64,000 nt of DNA, from NCBI GenBank assembly GCA_964019135.1, contig OZ025252.1:9564823-9628822 (forward strand). Reading direction: 5' to 3'. Source of the DNA: Arenicola marina (lineage: Eukaryota; Annelida; Polychaeta; Arenicolidae). The position numbers and the translations under genes were made by a program. Numbering within the stretch: the first letter of the stretch is position 1; every line of letters begins with the position of its first letter. The notes under the pieces were generated by a model that saw nothing but the letters and a program-made list of their open reading frames with translations, did no database searches and was not told the origin of the DNA. Shown in pieces: positions 1 to 12,400 of the stretch.

Positions 1-2386
1 AATGACTGCCGCGTCCTCTCTTCCTTCAGACGCCCGGATGTCCTGTGGAGATCGTCCCTCAGCTGAAAACGATGACGTACATGGAATCTCGAGCGGACAC
101 AAAAGCAATAAAAATGGCAACTAGCTTGGACCGCAAAGATCCTCGTATTTTATTTTTCGTTTTTTTCCCCGCTATAACCGAATTCATTTTATAACTTTTT
201 ACTAATTTTGATGTAATGCCTCGTATGAAATTCATTTAAAAGAAATAAAAGGTTTACTGAGGTGGCATAGTCATGTTGACAAGGTCTGCATTAAAATCTC
301 AAAGACCCTGGTAATATTGAATAGACTTAAATACACTCTGCCCAAAATACTCTCTTACCTATATACAATTCCCTCATTCTTCCGTACATAAGCTACGGCA
401 TACTAGCTGTGGGTTACTTTAGGGAACGAATTTAGAAACTACAGAAAAGGGCAGTAAGAATTATATCTCTTAGCAATTTTAATGCCCACAGCGAGCCCTT
501 TTTAAAACAGCTAAACGTACCAAAACTGGAAGATATTTAATTTTTACAAAAATTAAAGTTCTATCCTAAATTAACAAATAATAATCTCCCCACATACTTT
601 TCACACATCCCCATAACACGTGCCTACGAAATACACTCACATAATACAAGTAGAGTTGACCATGAATATGCAAAGAAATGCATCAGACATATTGCCGGAT
701 TGAGACTGTAAATACCGAAACAGCAATAATTTTAGAGAAGATAAATACTCACAGCCTGATAGGATTCTCAAAGTATGTTAAAGATTATATCATAAGAAAT
801 TATTTGGACCAGTGTTTTAAATCGCTATACGTCAAAGATAAAATCAGCCCCTTCGCCCCGCCCCGCCCCTCCCGTCCCCTCCCCCGCGACCGCTCCCCAC
901 TCCCGCCTCCCCTCCCACACTTTGTAAGTAACAACAATCTTGCTATGTTTTCATTGTTTAAATGAAGTTACAGTTATATCATTTGTCTGTGTTACAACAA
1001 TTGCAGGTAGCTCTGACAATAGCGGTGTGCTTTGTTGTTGCGATTGCCTGCCCCCCCCCCCCCCAACACCGCCGCAAGGTCTCCTGAGAAACCTCTCTGC
1101 CCCCTGGCGAGACCTGCCGAATCACAAGCCACCTCCTTTACCCCCCCACTCCTCCTCCCCATGCCCTCCTGCGTTCCTATTGGCTGTTAATCGGCGGCCG
1201 CATCAAGCTGCGGCCCCATCAGGCGTACACTAATAAATGCATCTTACCTTGTCCACATGCATGCTTTTTCTGTCTCCCAGGTCTCTGTAGTCCCCTAACA
1301 TCTTGTCCACAGCTCGCAGGTTCTGGTTTGTATCCTGAAAGTAATCAACTTCCCCTTAAGCTACAAATTAAAAATACGAATTGAATGATCATGCTGATTT
1401 GAAGAATGGGATGTGACAATAGGATTTATAAGTAAATGTGATATTGTACAATATTTCATTGACATAAATGACACCATCCTAGAGTTAACCAATGGTATGA
1501 CCCTCTACTTTCTCCATAGATAGATAGGGAACATGTACATACACTATACCATCTATTGTAGGGAGACCTCTGCCTGGTGACAGGTCTGACTTATTTAGCA
1601 TATGTAATGCACCGTTTTTTTAATATACCGGTAGTGTGCAAATGCTAGGCCAATCATGATAATCAAATATGTATATTTCCTGTTACATGGAGATGTGATG
1701 TAACCCTAATGTACTATGTACATACTCATATATGAAGTAAATTGACCTTATCTTAAAAACACTGAACATTAATGCAGAGACTTGTTTGTTTATATTGTAT
1801 GATGCAGTTAGATTCATAATGTTTAAAAGTTTAGATTGGTTGTTGATTGGTTGTATATTCAGGACGCTTTAACGATTGAGATCATATCGTGTCAATAGGA
1901 GAAGGAAGGGAGCGTGGAGCCATGTCCTCAGAGGTAACCCCCGACTCTTTGCAAAGGACATGGGTTCTTTATCCTGCGGCCACACAGACATGGCCACAGC
2001 AGGGCACAAACCAATGATCTTCAGCAGTTTAGAATGCCAATTTAATTACTATTGTAATCTTGGAAACATATGAAAGCCTACTATTGCATATACCTGTCCT
2101 ACATATATTTCAGATTTTATTTGAAATTGGCACTTTAAAACTCAATATGTACACTGCAAAATGCAACATACTATCGAGCATGGTTTTACACTTGACAAAG
2201 ATGGTTAGGTACTACTATAGCTGTCAATATCATTACCTGTAGAGTAGCTGCCAAATGCTCCACCTTGGTAGACAATGGCCTGGCATGCTCTGACCGTCTC
2301 CGCCGACTGTCTCTTGGAGGCTGATGATACCTTCCGGAGCCACTTGAGTATTGTTCAGAGTCACTGGATGGCCCTAAACTAGCCAT
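1..2386 (-). CDS. CEP128: CEP128-like centrosomal coiled-coil protein, N-terminal part (partial, 3 exons)
   Basis: Coding exons on the minus strand: 2386-2237 (start ATG at 2386), 1334-1248, and 62-1, which runs off the window. All junctions have GT donors and AG acceptors and are in phase 0. The start was chosen because the first residues (MASLGPSSDSEQ) resemble the vertebrate CEP128 N-terminus, an acidic-serine stretch followed by a basic, Arg-rich segment; the frame stays open 57 codons further upstream without similarity. The diagnostic part is the junction of exons 1 and 2, reading ATLQDTNQNLRAVDKMLG then YRDLGDR, which matches the conserved CEP128 block (TLQDT-NLR-VD-MLG-YRE). The third exon (LRDDLHRTSGRLKEER) continues the coiled coil. 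In vertebrates CEP128 is a subdistal-appendage protein of the mother centriole. Only about 100 residues of a protein usually over 1000 long are present. Orthology is recognised from memory of the family, not by a search. Confidence 0.8.
250..850 (+). mobile_element. Degenerate non-LTR retrotransposon (LINE) 3' remnant
   Basis: Lies in a CEP128 intron, antisense to the gene. Translating the plus strand across several frames and stops gives segments typical of the end of Jockey/CR1/L2-type ORF2 proteins downstream of the reverse transcriptase core: a stretch like LVILNRLKYTLP, then LWVT followed by KLQKRAVRII-type residues, then LPTYFSHIPITRAYEIHSHN, then IRHIAG, and finally INTHSLIGFSKYVKDYII. 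Multiple stops and frameshifts show it is dead. The 5' part is absent and no target-site duplication was found. The clade assignment is tentative. Confidence 0.7.
851..1236. other. C-rich low-complexity intron stretch
   Basis: Intron of CEP128 following the LINE remnant. It is strongly pyrimidine-rich on the plus strand, with a run of 14 C near 1051-1064 and several CCCCTCCC tracts. The open frames across it are explained by composition. No gene or RNA is recognised. Confidence 0.6.
1338..2230. other. CEP128 intron 1, no further feature seen
   Basis: AT-rich sequence between the first and second CEP128 coding exons, ending at the donor GTAATG (2236-2231, minus strand). No recognisable repeat family, coding segment or RNA gene. 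Confidence 0.5.
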
Positions 2387-3484
2387 TCTGGTCAAAACGT
2401 ACTCTAGCACCAGATGGGAAGAAGCGTCAAACAGAATTTGAGTCACTGACGTTTCTTCAACAGTCCCAATGGGTATCTTGTCTTTACATCTTATACAAGA
2501 AGTCTCTCTGGAGGCAGCATCCCCTTGGATGAAGGATACATGCAAAACATCAACCATTTGATTACTTGATTACTTGTAATATTCATGCCATGGGCAGTTC
2601 TTTTTGCAAGTGGTACTAAACCATTTGTTAAATCTCGGATATGTATTGTGCATACACTCCATACAGTGTAGTGAAAATTAGAATTGTAAAACCTAACAAT
2701 ATTTTGATGGAAAAAATATCTTACAAAGCGCTTTAGATGTCTAGAAATCAGTCACAAAGTGAAAGGTATCATGCAGGTATACTGCAGATATCCTTGTAGC
2801 TTAAGGTGAAGTGGATATATTTGAAGTATAAGAAGTTAAACGTTTATGGGTCTACTGTTTATGGTCTTAATGCATATAACTGGGTGCTGTGTAACAGAAC
2901 AGGCATAAGAAACCCTTTTGATATGAAACTATTGATGAGAGTGCCTGAGATGTAGGGCATTATTTATTTACTCCAGCATGTGACTGAGAGTTTGTGGATA
3001 AAGCTATCTATTCTAAGCATCTTGTACAAAATGTAATGTATGTTTAAATATATTAAATAGATAAAGGTCTGATTACCCATCGCTACAGAGGGAACATCTG
3101 AGCAGAACGTTCCTCATAATGAAGGCTTCAATAACAGCCTATGCAGTGTTATTAAGGCTGTCACTACTACTGGGAACTCCCCGCTCAGATGCCTTCTCTT
3201 AAGCAGCCAACTCTCCTGTATGCTGCCCTCTCAAACACCTAGTCAGTTTAGTGTTACCTGCTGTCTGTCTCACATTACACACAATGATTGCCTTACTCTG
3301 GGTTACTCAAAACATACTGCATAATAAAATATGATATCAAACAGAAAGATATCAATTTGGTCATAGATAAAAACAAGAAATACAAGAATATAAATCAGTT
3401 ATTTTTCAGCTGCTGTCTATCCACCCCAAAAATGGGTCTTTTGGTCACTATATTTATGGAAGAAAGTCATGGCATTTACAATAC
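2387..3484. other. Sequence 5' of CEP128, no gene recognised
   Basis: Should contain the CEP128 5' UTR, promoter and any non-coding first exon. No TATA box, CpG cluster or upstream coding exon can be assigned confidently. The sequence is AT-rich. Confidence 0.4.
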
Positions 3485-4530
3485 TACCGTCATTTACATA
3501 TGTTTTGGAACACCCAAAAAATAATTACAAACCTGGGTGTACCAAAACATACAGCCCAAAAAAAATATAATTTTCCAGCTGTTCCAAAACTTTGATAAAA
3601 AAAAATTCTTGGTGGGGTGGAGTGGGGGAGGCGGGTGGGTGTTAAAGGGTAGGGGGCTTGTATGGTCAGTCAGTCAGCTCAAGAGCTTCCATAGCCACCA
3701 CAGGATGCAGCCACCACGGGATGGGTGTAAGGGGCAGGGTGGGGTGATGTCAGCCATTCAACTGTCCCACAGTATTTGGCTTCCTTACTTCCTCTCAAAC
3801 AAAGCCTGGCAGGAGGGTAAGGGGACCTGTCGAGAAGGAGGGGGAGGGAAGAGGTGTCACACGAGGAACAGCCATCCGACGATGGCGGGGGTGGGGTGGG
3901 CAGCGGTTGGAATGTCGGTCAACCAGCTCTGATGGACAGAAGAGAAGTGGAGAAATGTGTGTCACATGGCTAGGCAGGGGTGGGGTGGGGGGGTGGGTGG
4001 AGGGTGGTTCAGACACAGCAGTCAGGCAGCCCAGACATACACAATGTACACAAGTCAGGAGGGGGGGGGGGAAGAGCCGGTCAGTCAGGCAGCCCAGACA
4101 TATATACAATGAATGCTCGGGTACCACTGCAAGTTTTGACTGACATTTGATATGCCCCAAAACAAACACAACTCCTTTACAATATTACCCATTTGAGCAG
4201 TTTGAGTGATATTGGATGGTCGGTAAGCATGGGAACTGATGCCTAAAAGTCAGGAGGGTGCTGGATCGGAGGCTGATACTCCCTTATTCATTAAAGTAGA
4301 TACAGACAATGTTATTGTTATAGCATTCTGATTGGTCACTGATAAACCAGGGTATGGGTCAGAGAGAGATGACCCAACTGGATAGGTATATTTCTGGATA
4401 ATTAGGGTGTACTAAAACATTGATACAGAATAATTATCCACCATCTGCGGTGTACTAAAACATAAAGCCACGAAAAATAATAATTTTTTCCAAAATTGGG
4501 GGTGTTCCAATATATACGTAAATGACGGTA
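3485..4530. mobile_element. Non-autonomous DNA transposon (Tc1/mariner-like by TA target site)
   Basis: The two ends are inverted copies of each other over about 30 bp: the left end reads TACCGTCATTTACATATG and the right end, reverse-complemented, reads TACCGTCATTTACGTATA. Both then continue with TTGGAACACCC. If the outermost TA is the duplicated target, the element is 3487-4528, about 1.04 kb. Subterminal motifs (GGTGTACYAAAACAT) recur inside at about 3535, 4407 and 4451. The interior is G-rich and encodes no transposase. It lies between CEP128 and AREL1. Confidence 0.65.
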
Positions 4531-4665
4531 TATGGCAATGAGAACTGCTATTGTTTATTGAGTTATAAATTGCAAGCTTAAAATGCAACAACCTGTTTTG
4601 GCTGGCGCCATGTTGTTTTTATCAACTGAACACTTTTTTTACCAACTATGAATGTCTCAAATTTT

Positions 4666-5036
4666 GGGGTTCATAAAAATACCGGAATGGACCGGAACGC
4701 ACAGCAACGGACCGGTCCCTAATCGCACTGGAACGGAACTTTATATTATACTTCCAATGTCATAGGAATAGGCCAATGTAAATGTGTAAATAATAAAAAT
4801 AATTAGTTTCAGGCCTTTTTTATATGTAAAAAAAAACAAAAAAACAGACAGACAGGAATGGAACAGAATCGCACCAGAACGGAACTTTATATTATACTTC
4901 CAATATCATATAGATCTAGGCCAATGTATATGTCTGAAATATAAAAATATTTTATTTCAGGCCTTTTTTTATACGTGAAAGAAAATTGGTACAATTAGGT
5001 TCCGTTCCTGTCCGTTCCAGTATTTTTATGAACCCC
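4666..5036. mobile_element. MITE with terminal inverted repeats and 7-8 bp target duplication
   Basis: Ends are inverted repeats: the left reads GGGGTTCATAAAAATACCGG and the right, reverse-complemented, GGGGTTCATAAAAATACTGG, continuing with GAAYGGACMGGAACG. It is flanked by direct copies of AAATTTT (CAAATTTT if one C is shared) at 4658-4665 and 5037-5043, an apparent target-site duplication of hAT-like size. The interior has two imperfect tandem copies of a roughly 160-bp segment starting at GAACGGAACTTTATATTA (about 4732 and 4879). No coding capacity. Confidence 0.7.
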
Positions 5037-5045
5037 AAATTTTGG

Positions 5046-6331
5046 CTGGTAAGAGAAAAATTCTGCAAATTATACAACTGCCCCCCTCTCCCTACTCTCC
5101 CCAACCATGTATATCTTGCAAAGTACCCATTCATGGAGCAGCAGATTTGAAGATGCTACAGCAAAGCGAGTATATAAGCTTACTATAATTATAACCTTCA
5201 AATTATATTTGTGGATTACCATTCTGTCACTGTCATTCATTTACTGATTCAGTTCGTGAGAAGCAAGTTTTGACAAGTCGTACATCCGAAACAACTTTTA
5301 TTGTTGTCATTACCTGTCGTCAATACAGAACGCCGCAAAAGAACAATGAGCGTCACTACATAACAAAAGGCATGTTAAACTCAACGTACATTGCCCCCAA
5401 AAGGGCTAAACTTCCGTTTGTTTCCACGCTTAACTTTCTATTCCCTCATCAAAAACTCCGCCATCGTGGTGTACACATAACCTGATAACACGATTGCCTT
5501 GTTTTCATTGGACGAGCGCAGGTGCTTGAAAGGGATCAATTATTTTTACTATTTACGCCCTCCAGCCACACAAATGCGTATATATATATAGCGGTGCGGC
5601 ATATAGGTGACGGCCGGTTTCAAGATTTTAATTCGACTCGGCCGAGATCGACGGATATATAGGAGTGATATTTTAGCCAAGTAAATAGCTTTCTTTATAC
5701 TCGGAGATACATAATTATATAAGGAAGTTGCATATAGTCTACGCGACGTTTCGATTAGTTGCAATCATGTGCAGCGTCGCAGACTGCGATGAAGACTCGG
5801 TCTAAATAAATTAAGAGAGGTGGGACTGTAGATCCACCACATTTTTTGCTGACTCGTTTAATCACGGAATTAATCGTGCCCACTGCGATCGCCTTAAATC
5901 ACATATAATTTGGGGGTGGGGGGGGGGTCAAAGATATTTCTGTTTATCAGTTTATCGAGAATAGGCTTGTCATTTCACCGTGAACTGGGAATGAGGACAA
6001 TAATTCTCCGTGAACTGGGAATGATCGAGGTATATTAGCCGACCGTCGTGATCAAGGATTTTTATTAATCGTAAACTGTGAGAAGACGAATTTGTATCGC
6101 GGGCGACTTGTGAAAAGTCATGCTCCCTTTCTCTCGCTCTTCAGTGGGAGGTAGGTTTCAAATTTCCGGAATTGAAATGAAAACAAACTGATGTCAAACG
6201 ACCTGGAAATGTGTATATTCTTCACTCACAATGGTTTCTTGACTGTATCCTCAGAGTTCTAGCAATGCGAGAATAGTCTTGATATATCTCCCAACGTTCG
6301 TGTGGTTGTTGAGTCCATAGCATCGGGAAAG
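5046..6331. promoter_or_regulatory. AREL1 5' flank and presumed 5' UTR
   Basis: Non-coding sequence between the MITE and the AREL1 start codon. It becomes less AT-rich toward 5560-6330 and contains a short direct repeat CCGTGAACTGGGAATGA at about 5979 and 6008. This is where the AREL1 promoter and 5' UTR should be by position, but no core promoter element is assigned. A separate non-coding first exon cannot be excluded. Confidence 0.35.
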
Positions 6332-9300
6332 ATGCCGACTAGACACCGGCCTCGACCCTCGCCCCTGAGACAGAGGCAGAGCGCCGACTGGCTGACTCTG
6401 GTTCAAGTCGGAGGGGTTCTGCTGGTGGCATCTGTAGCTTGGTTCGCCCATGGCGTATACGAACAGAGGAAGGAAGAGTGGCGAATGGTTGAACAGTGGC
6501 TGAAAGACTATGGACTCCTTGAATACAAATATGTATTTCAACTTTCTGGTAAGCTACCGTAATGTCTGTTGCTAGTCCTGCAAGCAAGCCGCTGTGGCTA
6601 CCGCCAACAGCGTCTTGCTTCCAAGCGCACCCCACTCATTAGCAGAGCGAAGCAACGACAACACAAGGGACATTTTACATAACTTAAGTGAATCTACACA
6701 TTGTACAGAGCTCTCTTAGCAATATAACTTGTAGAAAAAGCTATTAGCATTTAATTTTACGCAGTAGAATTGTTGTCAGGCATTCTGGAGCGCGAGAAAC
6801 AACAACTTTGCACCAGTAACAACCGAAAAACCAATCAAGCTCTGCCATGTTTGCAGTTGCACTTCCTGTCGAGAAGCGGTGCACACTAATGTAAAAATTG
6901 TGTACTGGCCGCCACTGAAAGAGATTCCTCGCTGGCTTCGTGCCGCTGGCCGGATCTCCCGGCGTGATGAATAGTATAGAGGGGGTTGATGGGGTACCCG
7001 CCAGAATGTAACCAAAATTCCCAGACATTCTCTTCTAATGTTTGTTTACATATGAAATGCTGGTTTTGTGGGTTTATTTTTTTAAGAATATTGTATTTCT
7101 GAAGGTATATTTTGATGAAAATTATCCCCCCACCCTCAGGAATAAAGATAGCTGACGATCGGAGCGTATCAATTGCTACTTTTCCAGCATTTTTCAAAGG
7201 TGGATGCTTGCCTTAACCGTTAATTCCCCATACCTTTCCGAAAGAGGGGAATACATCTGATGTCGCGAATGCCCACAAATTAGTGAGAGCAGGGTCTGAT
7301 ACAGGGGCAGGAGTCATTACCCACCCCATTTTCTTGAACATCCCTAATCAACATTGAAAGCATACTCCTCGCGTTGAACCAAGAATTGCAATGAACCAAT
7401 AATATGTCCATAACATAATAGTCCATCATAGTCCATAACAGAGTTTCCAGCATGATATTCGAGGAAATTGGAAAATTCCTCCTCCTTCCCCACACTACCG
7501 CTTGGCCCGTGCATGCTCCACTGTCAACGTGATGGGGGGGGAGGTACTTAATTCATTGCTTGGTTTGGGGGGGGGGGGGGGTCTGCGGTAAAGCCCCTCC
7601 CTCCCCCATCTACTCGGTTGAGGTTTTACCATCGAAATTCACCGGGTTACTGATGGTGTCAAATATTCTGAGATCCATACCCCTCCCACAGCATTTGCCC
7701 AATGAGATAGTCTTTAATGCAAATTTAACATCAATGAAACGCTGAAAAAACTTCCACTTAATTGCTGCTTTCAACATTTTTTAAGCAATGCTGCCATTGA
7801 GATAGTAAAATCAGAGCATTTGAAACCAATGACTATTAAACAACAATGGCATAACATTTGATGTGAGGTAGAATCCATACTTACATTCCCCAAACATAAA
7901 TGTGCATGTGCCCTATGATTATTTCTTCTGGTGCACCTGAATCCCAATCAATCAAAACATGGCACCAGCAGCATCCAAAAAAGCTCATAAGAACCATGGC
8001 AGAATTTTTTTTTTATCAAAACACAAGCATTAAGCAACATCAGATCCCAAATTGGTAATAAATCAACAGAGTTTTATGAACGTGTAAAGACCGCCCAGAT
8101 TTTCGGGCAGAATGTTATTGAAAAGAATGTTATTGAAATGAGATTGCAAGGGGATATAACATAGTTCCACGACTGGACCCATATCGGAGCAGACTATGTT
8201 ACATCTCTAGAACTAACTTAGTCTAAGACAACAGCATTATCAAGTTACATCATAGAATCTGTCACTTCCCGAATCATGCCTAGCCAGTCTACAAACCAAA
8301 TAAAAACTGGGCATCCTGTCAACAATGACAGTGGACTCCTCACTCCACTCCCTCCATACAAATGCAATACAGCTTCACTGACCATGTGACATGTCAACCA
8401 CATATATAAACAATGCCTAATTGATTAACCCGCCCTTTTGGTAAACTGTTATCGGCAGAGTGTCTAGCCAGAGGCTTGTTATGGATTTTATATTGTTCTA
8501 TGTCTATATCACCCACATCATAGACTAGCTAAATAAAATAGTGTTGACTAAATAAAATCTGATATATAAGCACAAAGGACTGAGCTGTCAATGTAACTAA
8601 ATATATCAGACCAAACATAAATAGCTATATTTATGAGACACCAGCTCTGTGGCATCAGCAGGTCAGTCTCTCCAGTGCTCTCCCTCCATGTTAAGCTGTC
8701 AAATCTATTCAGTGGTAGTGTTATCTACTTTCAAGTCTAATCTCTATGATCTATACTTGATTGCCACTATGTGACTTTATAACTATGTGTTATCTGTTAA
8801 GTGTCATTTGATATTGATCCATAATACATCATTTTTGTTTTTATCTCCTTCAGGTATCAAGTCACTAGAAGATGTCATGGATGTTGATATGACAACTGAG
8901 AGAAACTTCATGTCACTTACTTTTGACGTTCAGAACCGAATACAAATAGCAGCACAGCTGTACAGAGATGAAGTGATTTTACAACAGTGGCTCATAGAGA
9001 ATAATTTACAAAAATGTATTTCAAGGTAACTATGAGTTGCTAGCTTAAGATATTTGTATCTTGCTGGATAGCCCTTAAATTTGTCTTTCTTTTGCTATTT
9101 TATTCTTAATAGGTTACATGTTACAGATTTTATCTTTTATTGGATTTGAGTGGAGTTGTGTACCAGCAGTTTGAATCTGAAATTCTGATATATTACTTGA
9201 TATTCGGTAAACTTCAGCACACACCGTTCCAGAATATTTTTTTATTAATGTACCTTTGTACTTTTTAGATTAAAGTCTGAAGATATCCACTCATTGGAAA

Positions 9301-9486
9301 GCTTTGCTCAGCTGTCAGATGTGAAGCTGAGAGAAGTATCAATTTGTGCTGGTCATGCAGCAGAACAGGCTGTCTTGGTTCAGAAGGTTGCTGAGCTCAA
9401 CCGTCTGGATCCAAACTATAAGCATCTCAAGCAAAAGCAATGGCAGGACTTTCTGGCCGCAATTGGAGCTTATAAAATGAGTTTGA
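6332..9486 (+). other. AREL1 exons 1-3: membrane segment plus two SAM-like domains
   Basis: These exons encode residues 1-202, upstream of the position equivalent to the human AREL1 start. The start ATG at 6332 is followed by a basic stretch (RHRPRPS) and a hydrophobic segment beginning WLTLVQVGGVLLVASVAW. Two similar modules follow: VEQWLKDYGLLEYKYVFQL then GIKSLEDV, and LQQWLIENNLQKCISRL then DIHSLESF, both with the WL...L...L...SLE layout of SAM domains. Junction phases 1, 2 and 1 join correctly to exon 4. The SAM assignment is by eye. Confidence 0.65.
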
Positions 9487-12400
9487 GTAAGTGTTTCTGT
9501 TTCGTTTTTGTGCAGAAAAGTGGGCTTCTCCTTCACACGTGTGTCTGGCTGTTTCTTAACAAAATATTAATCCACTGGTAATTGTTATACTGGCATGATT
9601 TCTGTATCATGCCATATTTATATTCAATGCTCATACATGAACAAACTGCTTAAAACGTTAAAACTATATAACTTAAAAGTGCTGTTATATGCCAATGACA
9701 AAAGTAGGAATGTCTATAAAGATGGACCTGCTGTATCTTGTCTCAATAAATGATTTTAATTATCGCTATTGCTTGTTTTCAGAGGGAGTATTGCTGTTCA
9801 CGCTCTTCGTAGCGTTGGTTGTACTGGGAATGAAACTGAATGATGCCTACTCCACCTTTGTCAGTCAGCAAGGACAAGATCCGGCCAAGCACTCCTTGCT
9901 TGACTTTGTGACGGGAAGCTACTTGTCTGTTCAGAAATGTAGTGTAGAATGGCATTGGAGCGATCCACAAACTGTGGGCAAGACCATGTCCTTTATGGTG
10001 AAGGTCTGTTGCATTTAGTGACCCATATTTAAGCCAACATTGAGCTTTTTCGGTACTGATCGCGTGTGGGATGTTGTCGCGTGACGCATGCCGGACCATC
10101 TTGCAGTTCGGGGAGCCATATATGTCCCTATTTATAAAGCATAAATTATCATTTATTGTACCCAAAGAGTGATTACGCTTTGGGTCCCTCACTCTATTCT
10201 CTGATGCGACATGATTGTAAGCGTTCTTCTCAAACAACGTTCCCAATGCCCGGCCATTAGTCCGACCACCTCGCTGTGACGACAGGTTTACTTCAGTCCC
10301 GAATTTGCGCCTATACTTTAACATTGGACTGAACTCCGCCAATCCGTCCGACCGTCCCTAGTGTAAATGAGCCCCAAACTAATCCTTCCGTAAATTAATA
10401 TACAAGGTGCTAGACTAATGATACTGAAGACTTTTGGGATTTTTTCTTCCAGTTTTTCCAGCACAACGGTCGGCCTTATCCGGTGTCAGACAGCGACTCC
10501 GTTCTGATAGAGATCACACACAATGGCACCAAGGCACCGCCCTCGGTGAAGCTGGGAACCAGCCTGGCGTCCAACAGCTTTCACGCCGCCCACGTGTCTT
10601 TCACGGTCCACCGCGCCGGGGTCTACAAGATCGCCATCATGGTGCGGGCCGCCCACATCATGGGCAGCCCCTTCACCCACACCTTCCGCGCGGGTAAGGC
10701 TGTGGTCACACTCTCACCCTGGTGCGGGCCGCCCACATCATGGCCAGCTCCATTCACCCACATCTCCCGCGCGGGTTAGGCTGTAGTCACACTCTCACTC
10801 TATTGTCGCTCGCAGGGCTTCAGCCAGATTTTATCTATTGCGTCACGACGTGTAGTCACACTCTCACCCTATTGTCGCTCGCAGGGCTTCAGCCAGATTT
10901 TATCTATTGCGTCACGACGATCTGATAAACTAAATACTCAGTGGATAGATGAAACTTACAATGCAATGAATCATGCGCAATATTGCAAAAAATACTCCTT
11001 TACTAAGAAGTATTAGACAAATGGCATATCATCAGTAACTTAAATTTCAGTTTCAATACCTTGATATGTATATATGTGCTCGTTTGTTCGCTTCAGTTCA
11101 AGCTCTTGAGTCTTAATTTATTTAAGTGACCTGTTTGTGGCGTAAAACGTCGATCCGTCTATCTGGTCTTAGTCGAACACGTGACGTGCTTCCAGGAACC
11201 AATTGGCGTTTTAAGTAACGTGTGTGGACATTTGAACTAGTCCGGCCCGCGGAGCATCCTGGGTACATGAAATAAATGACACATGAAACAGACACATCTC
11301 CAAATTCAGCTTCAGGATCGAACCCTGCTTCGTCGGTCTGAAGCTCCAAAGTGTTTTATAAACTGGGGCCCTTCACTTATTAATTATTATTAATAATTAG
11401 TGTTTCCAGTTATAGACTCGAGTTGATTTACGGGACCAAGAAAAATGTTTCTAAACGTAAGTTGGTACCGAAGCTCTGATAGAAATAGACTGTTGTTGTG
11501 TCTGCATACGTCGCCATGACGATGTGCTTTCCCTGGCCCTCAGGACCTATCGACCCGGGCAAGAGCGGCATGGTGAGTCAGAGCGCCAGTGTGGTGTGTA
11601 GTCAGGGAACCAGGCACCGTCTGTACATAGAGCTCCGGGACAGCTACGGCAACCTCTGCGAGGAGAAACTCTCACCGGAAGTGCTGAGAGATTTCCGGTT
11701 AAGTTTAACAGAGGTTTGTACTCATTGGACCATATCGCTAACTGTACGTTTCAAATGACCACTTCTCTTAAAGTTTTTACTTGCATTGGACGTCATGCAA
11801 ACCGTCGTATTCTGGAGGTATATGCGCGCTCCTGGTACGTGCGTTCTGTATCCAAACCGTCGTATTCTGGAGGTATATGCGCGCTCCTGGTGCGTGCGTC
11901 CTGTATCCAAACCGTCGTATTCTGGAGGTATATGCGCGCTCCTGGTGCGTGCGTCGTGTACCCAAACCGTCGTATTCTGGAGGTATATGCGCGCTCCTGG
12001 TGCGTGCGTCGTGTACCCAAACCGTCGTATTCTGGAGGTATATGCGCGCTCCTGGTACGTGCATCCTGTATCCAAACCGTCGTATTCTGGAGGTATATGC
12101 GCGCTCCTGGTGCGTGCGTCCTGTATCCAAACCGTCGTATTCTGGAGGTATATGCGCGCTCCTGGTACGTGCATCCTGTATCCAAACCGTCGTATTCTGG
12201 AGGTATATGCGCGCTCCTGGTGCGTGCGTCATAGATCTAAACCGTCGTATTCTGGAGGTATATGCGCGCTCCTGGTGCGTGCATCCTGTATCCAAACCGT
12301 CGTATTCTGGAGGTATATGCGCGCTCCTTGTACGTGCTTCGTGTACCCAAACCGTCGTATTCTGGAGGTATATGCGCACTGCGTCTACGTAAGCTTATAT

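Noticed and set aside
6302..6331. Start of AREL1 at the upstream GTG (6302)
   Set aside because: GTG is not a usual start in animal nuclear genes; the first in-frame ATG is at 6332.
9779..10342. 187-codon minus-strand frame opposite AREL1 exon 4
   Set aside because: It overlaps a well-supported exon on the other strand and shows no recognisable domain.
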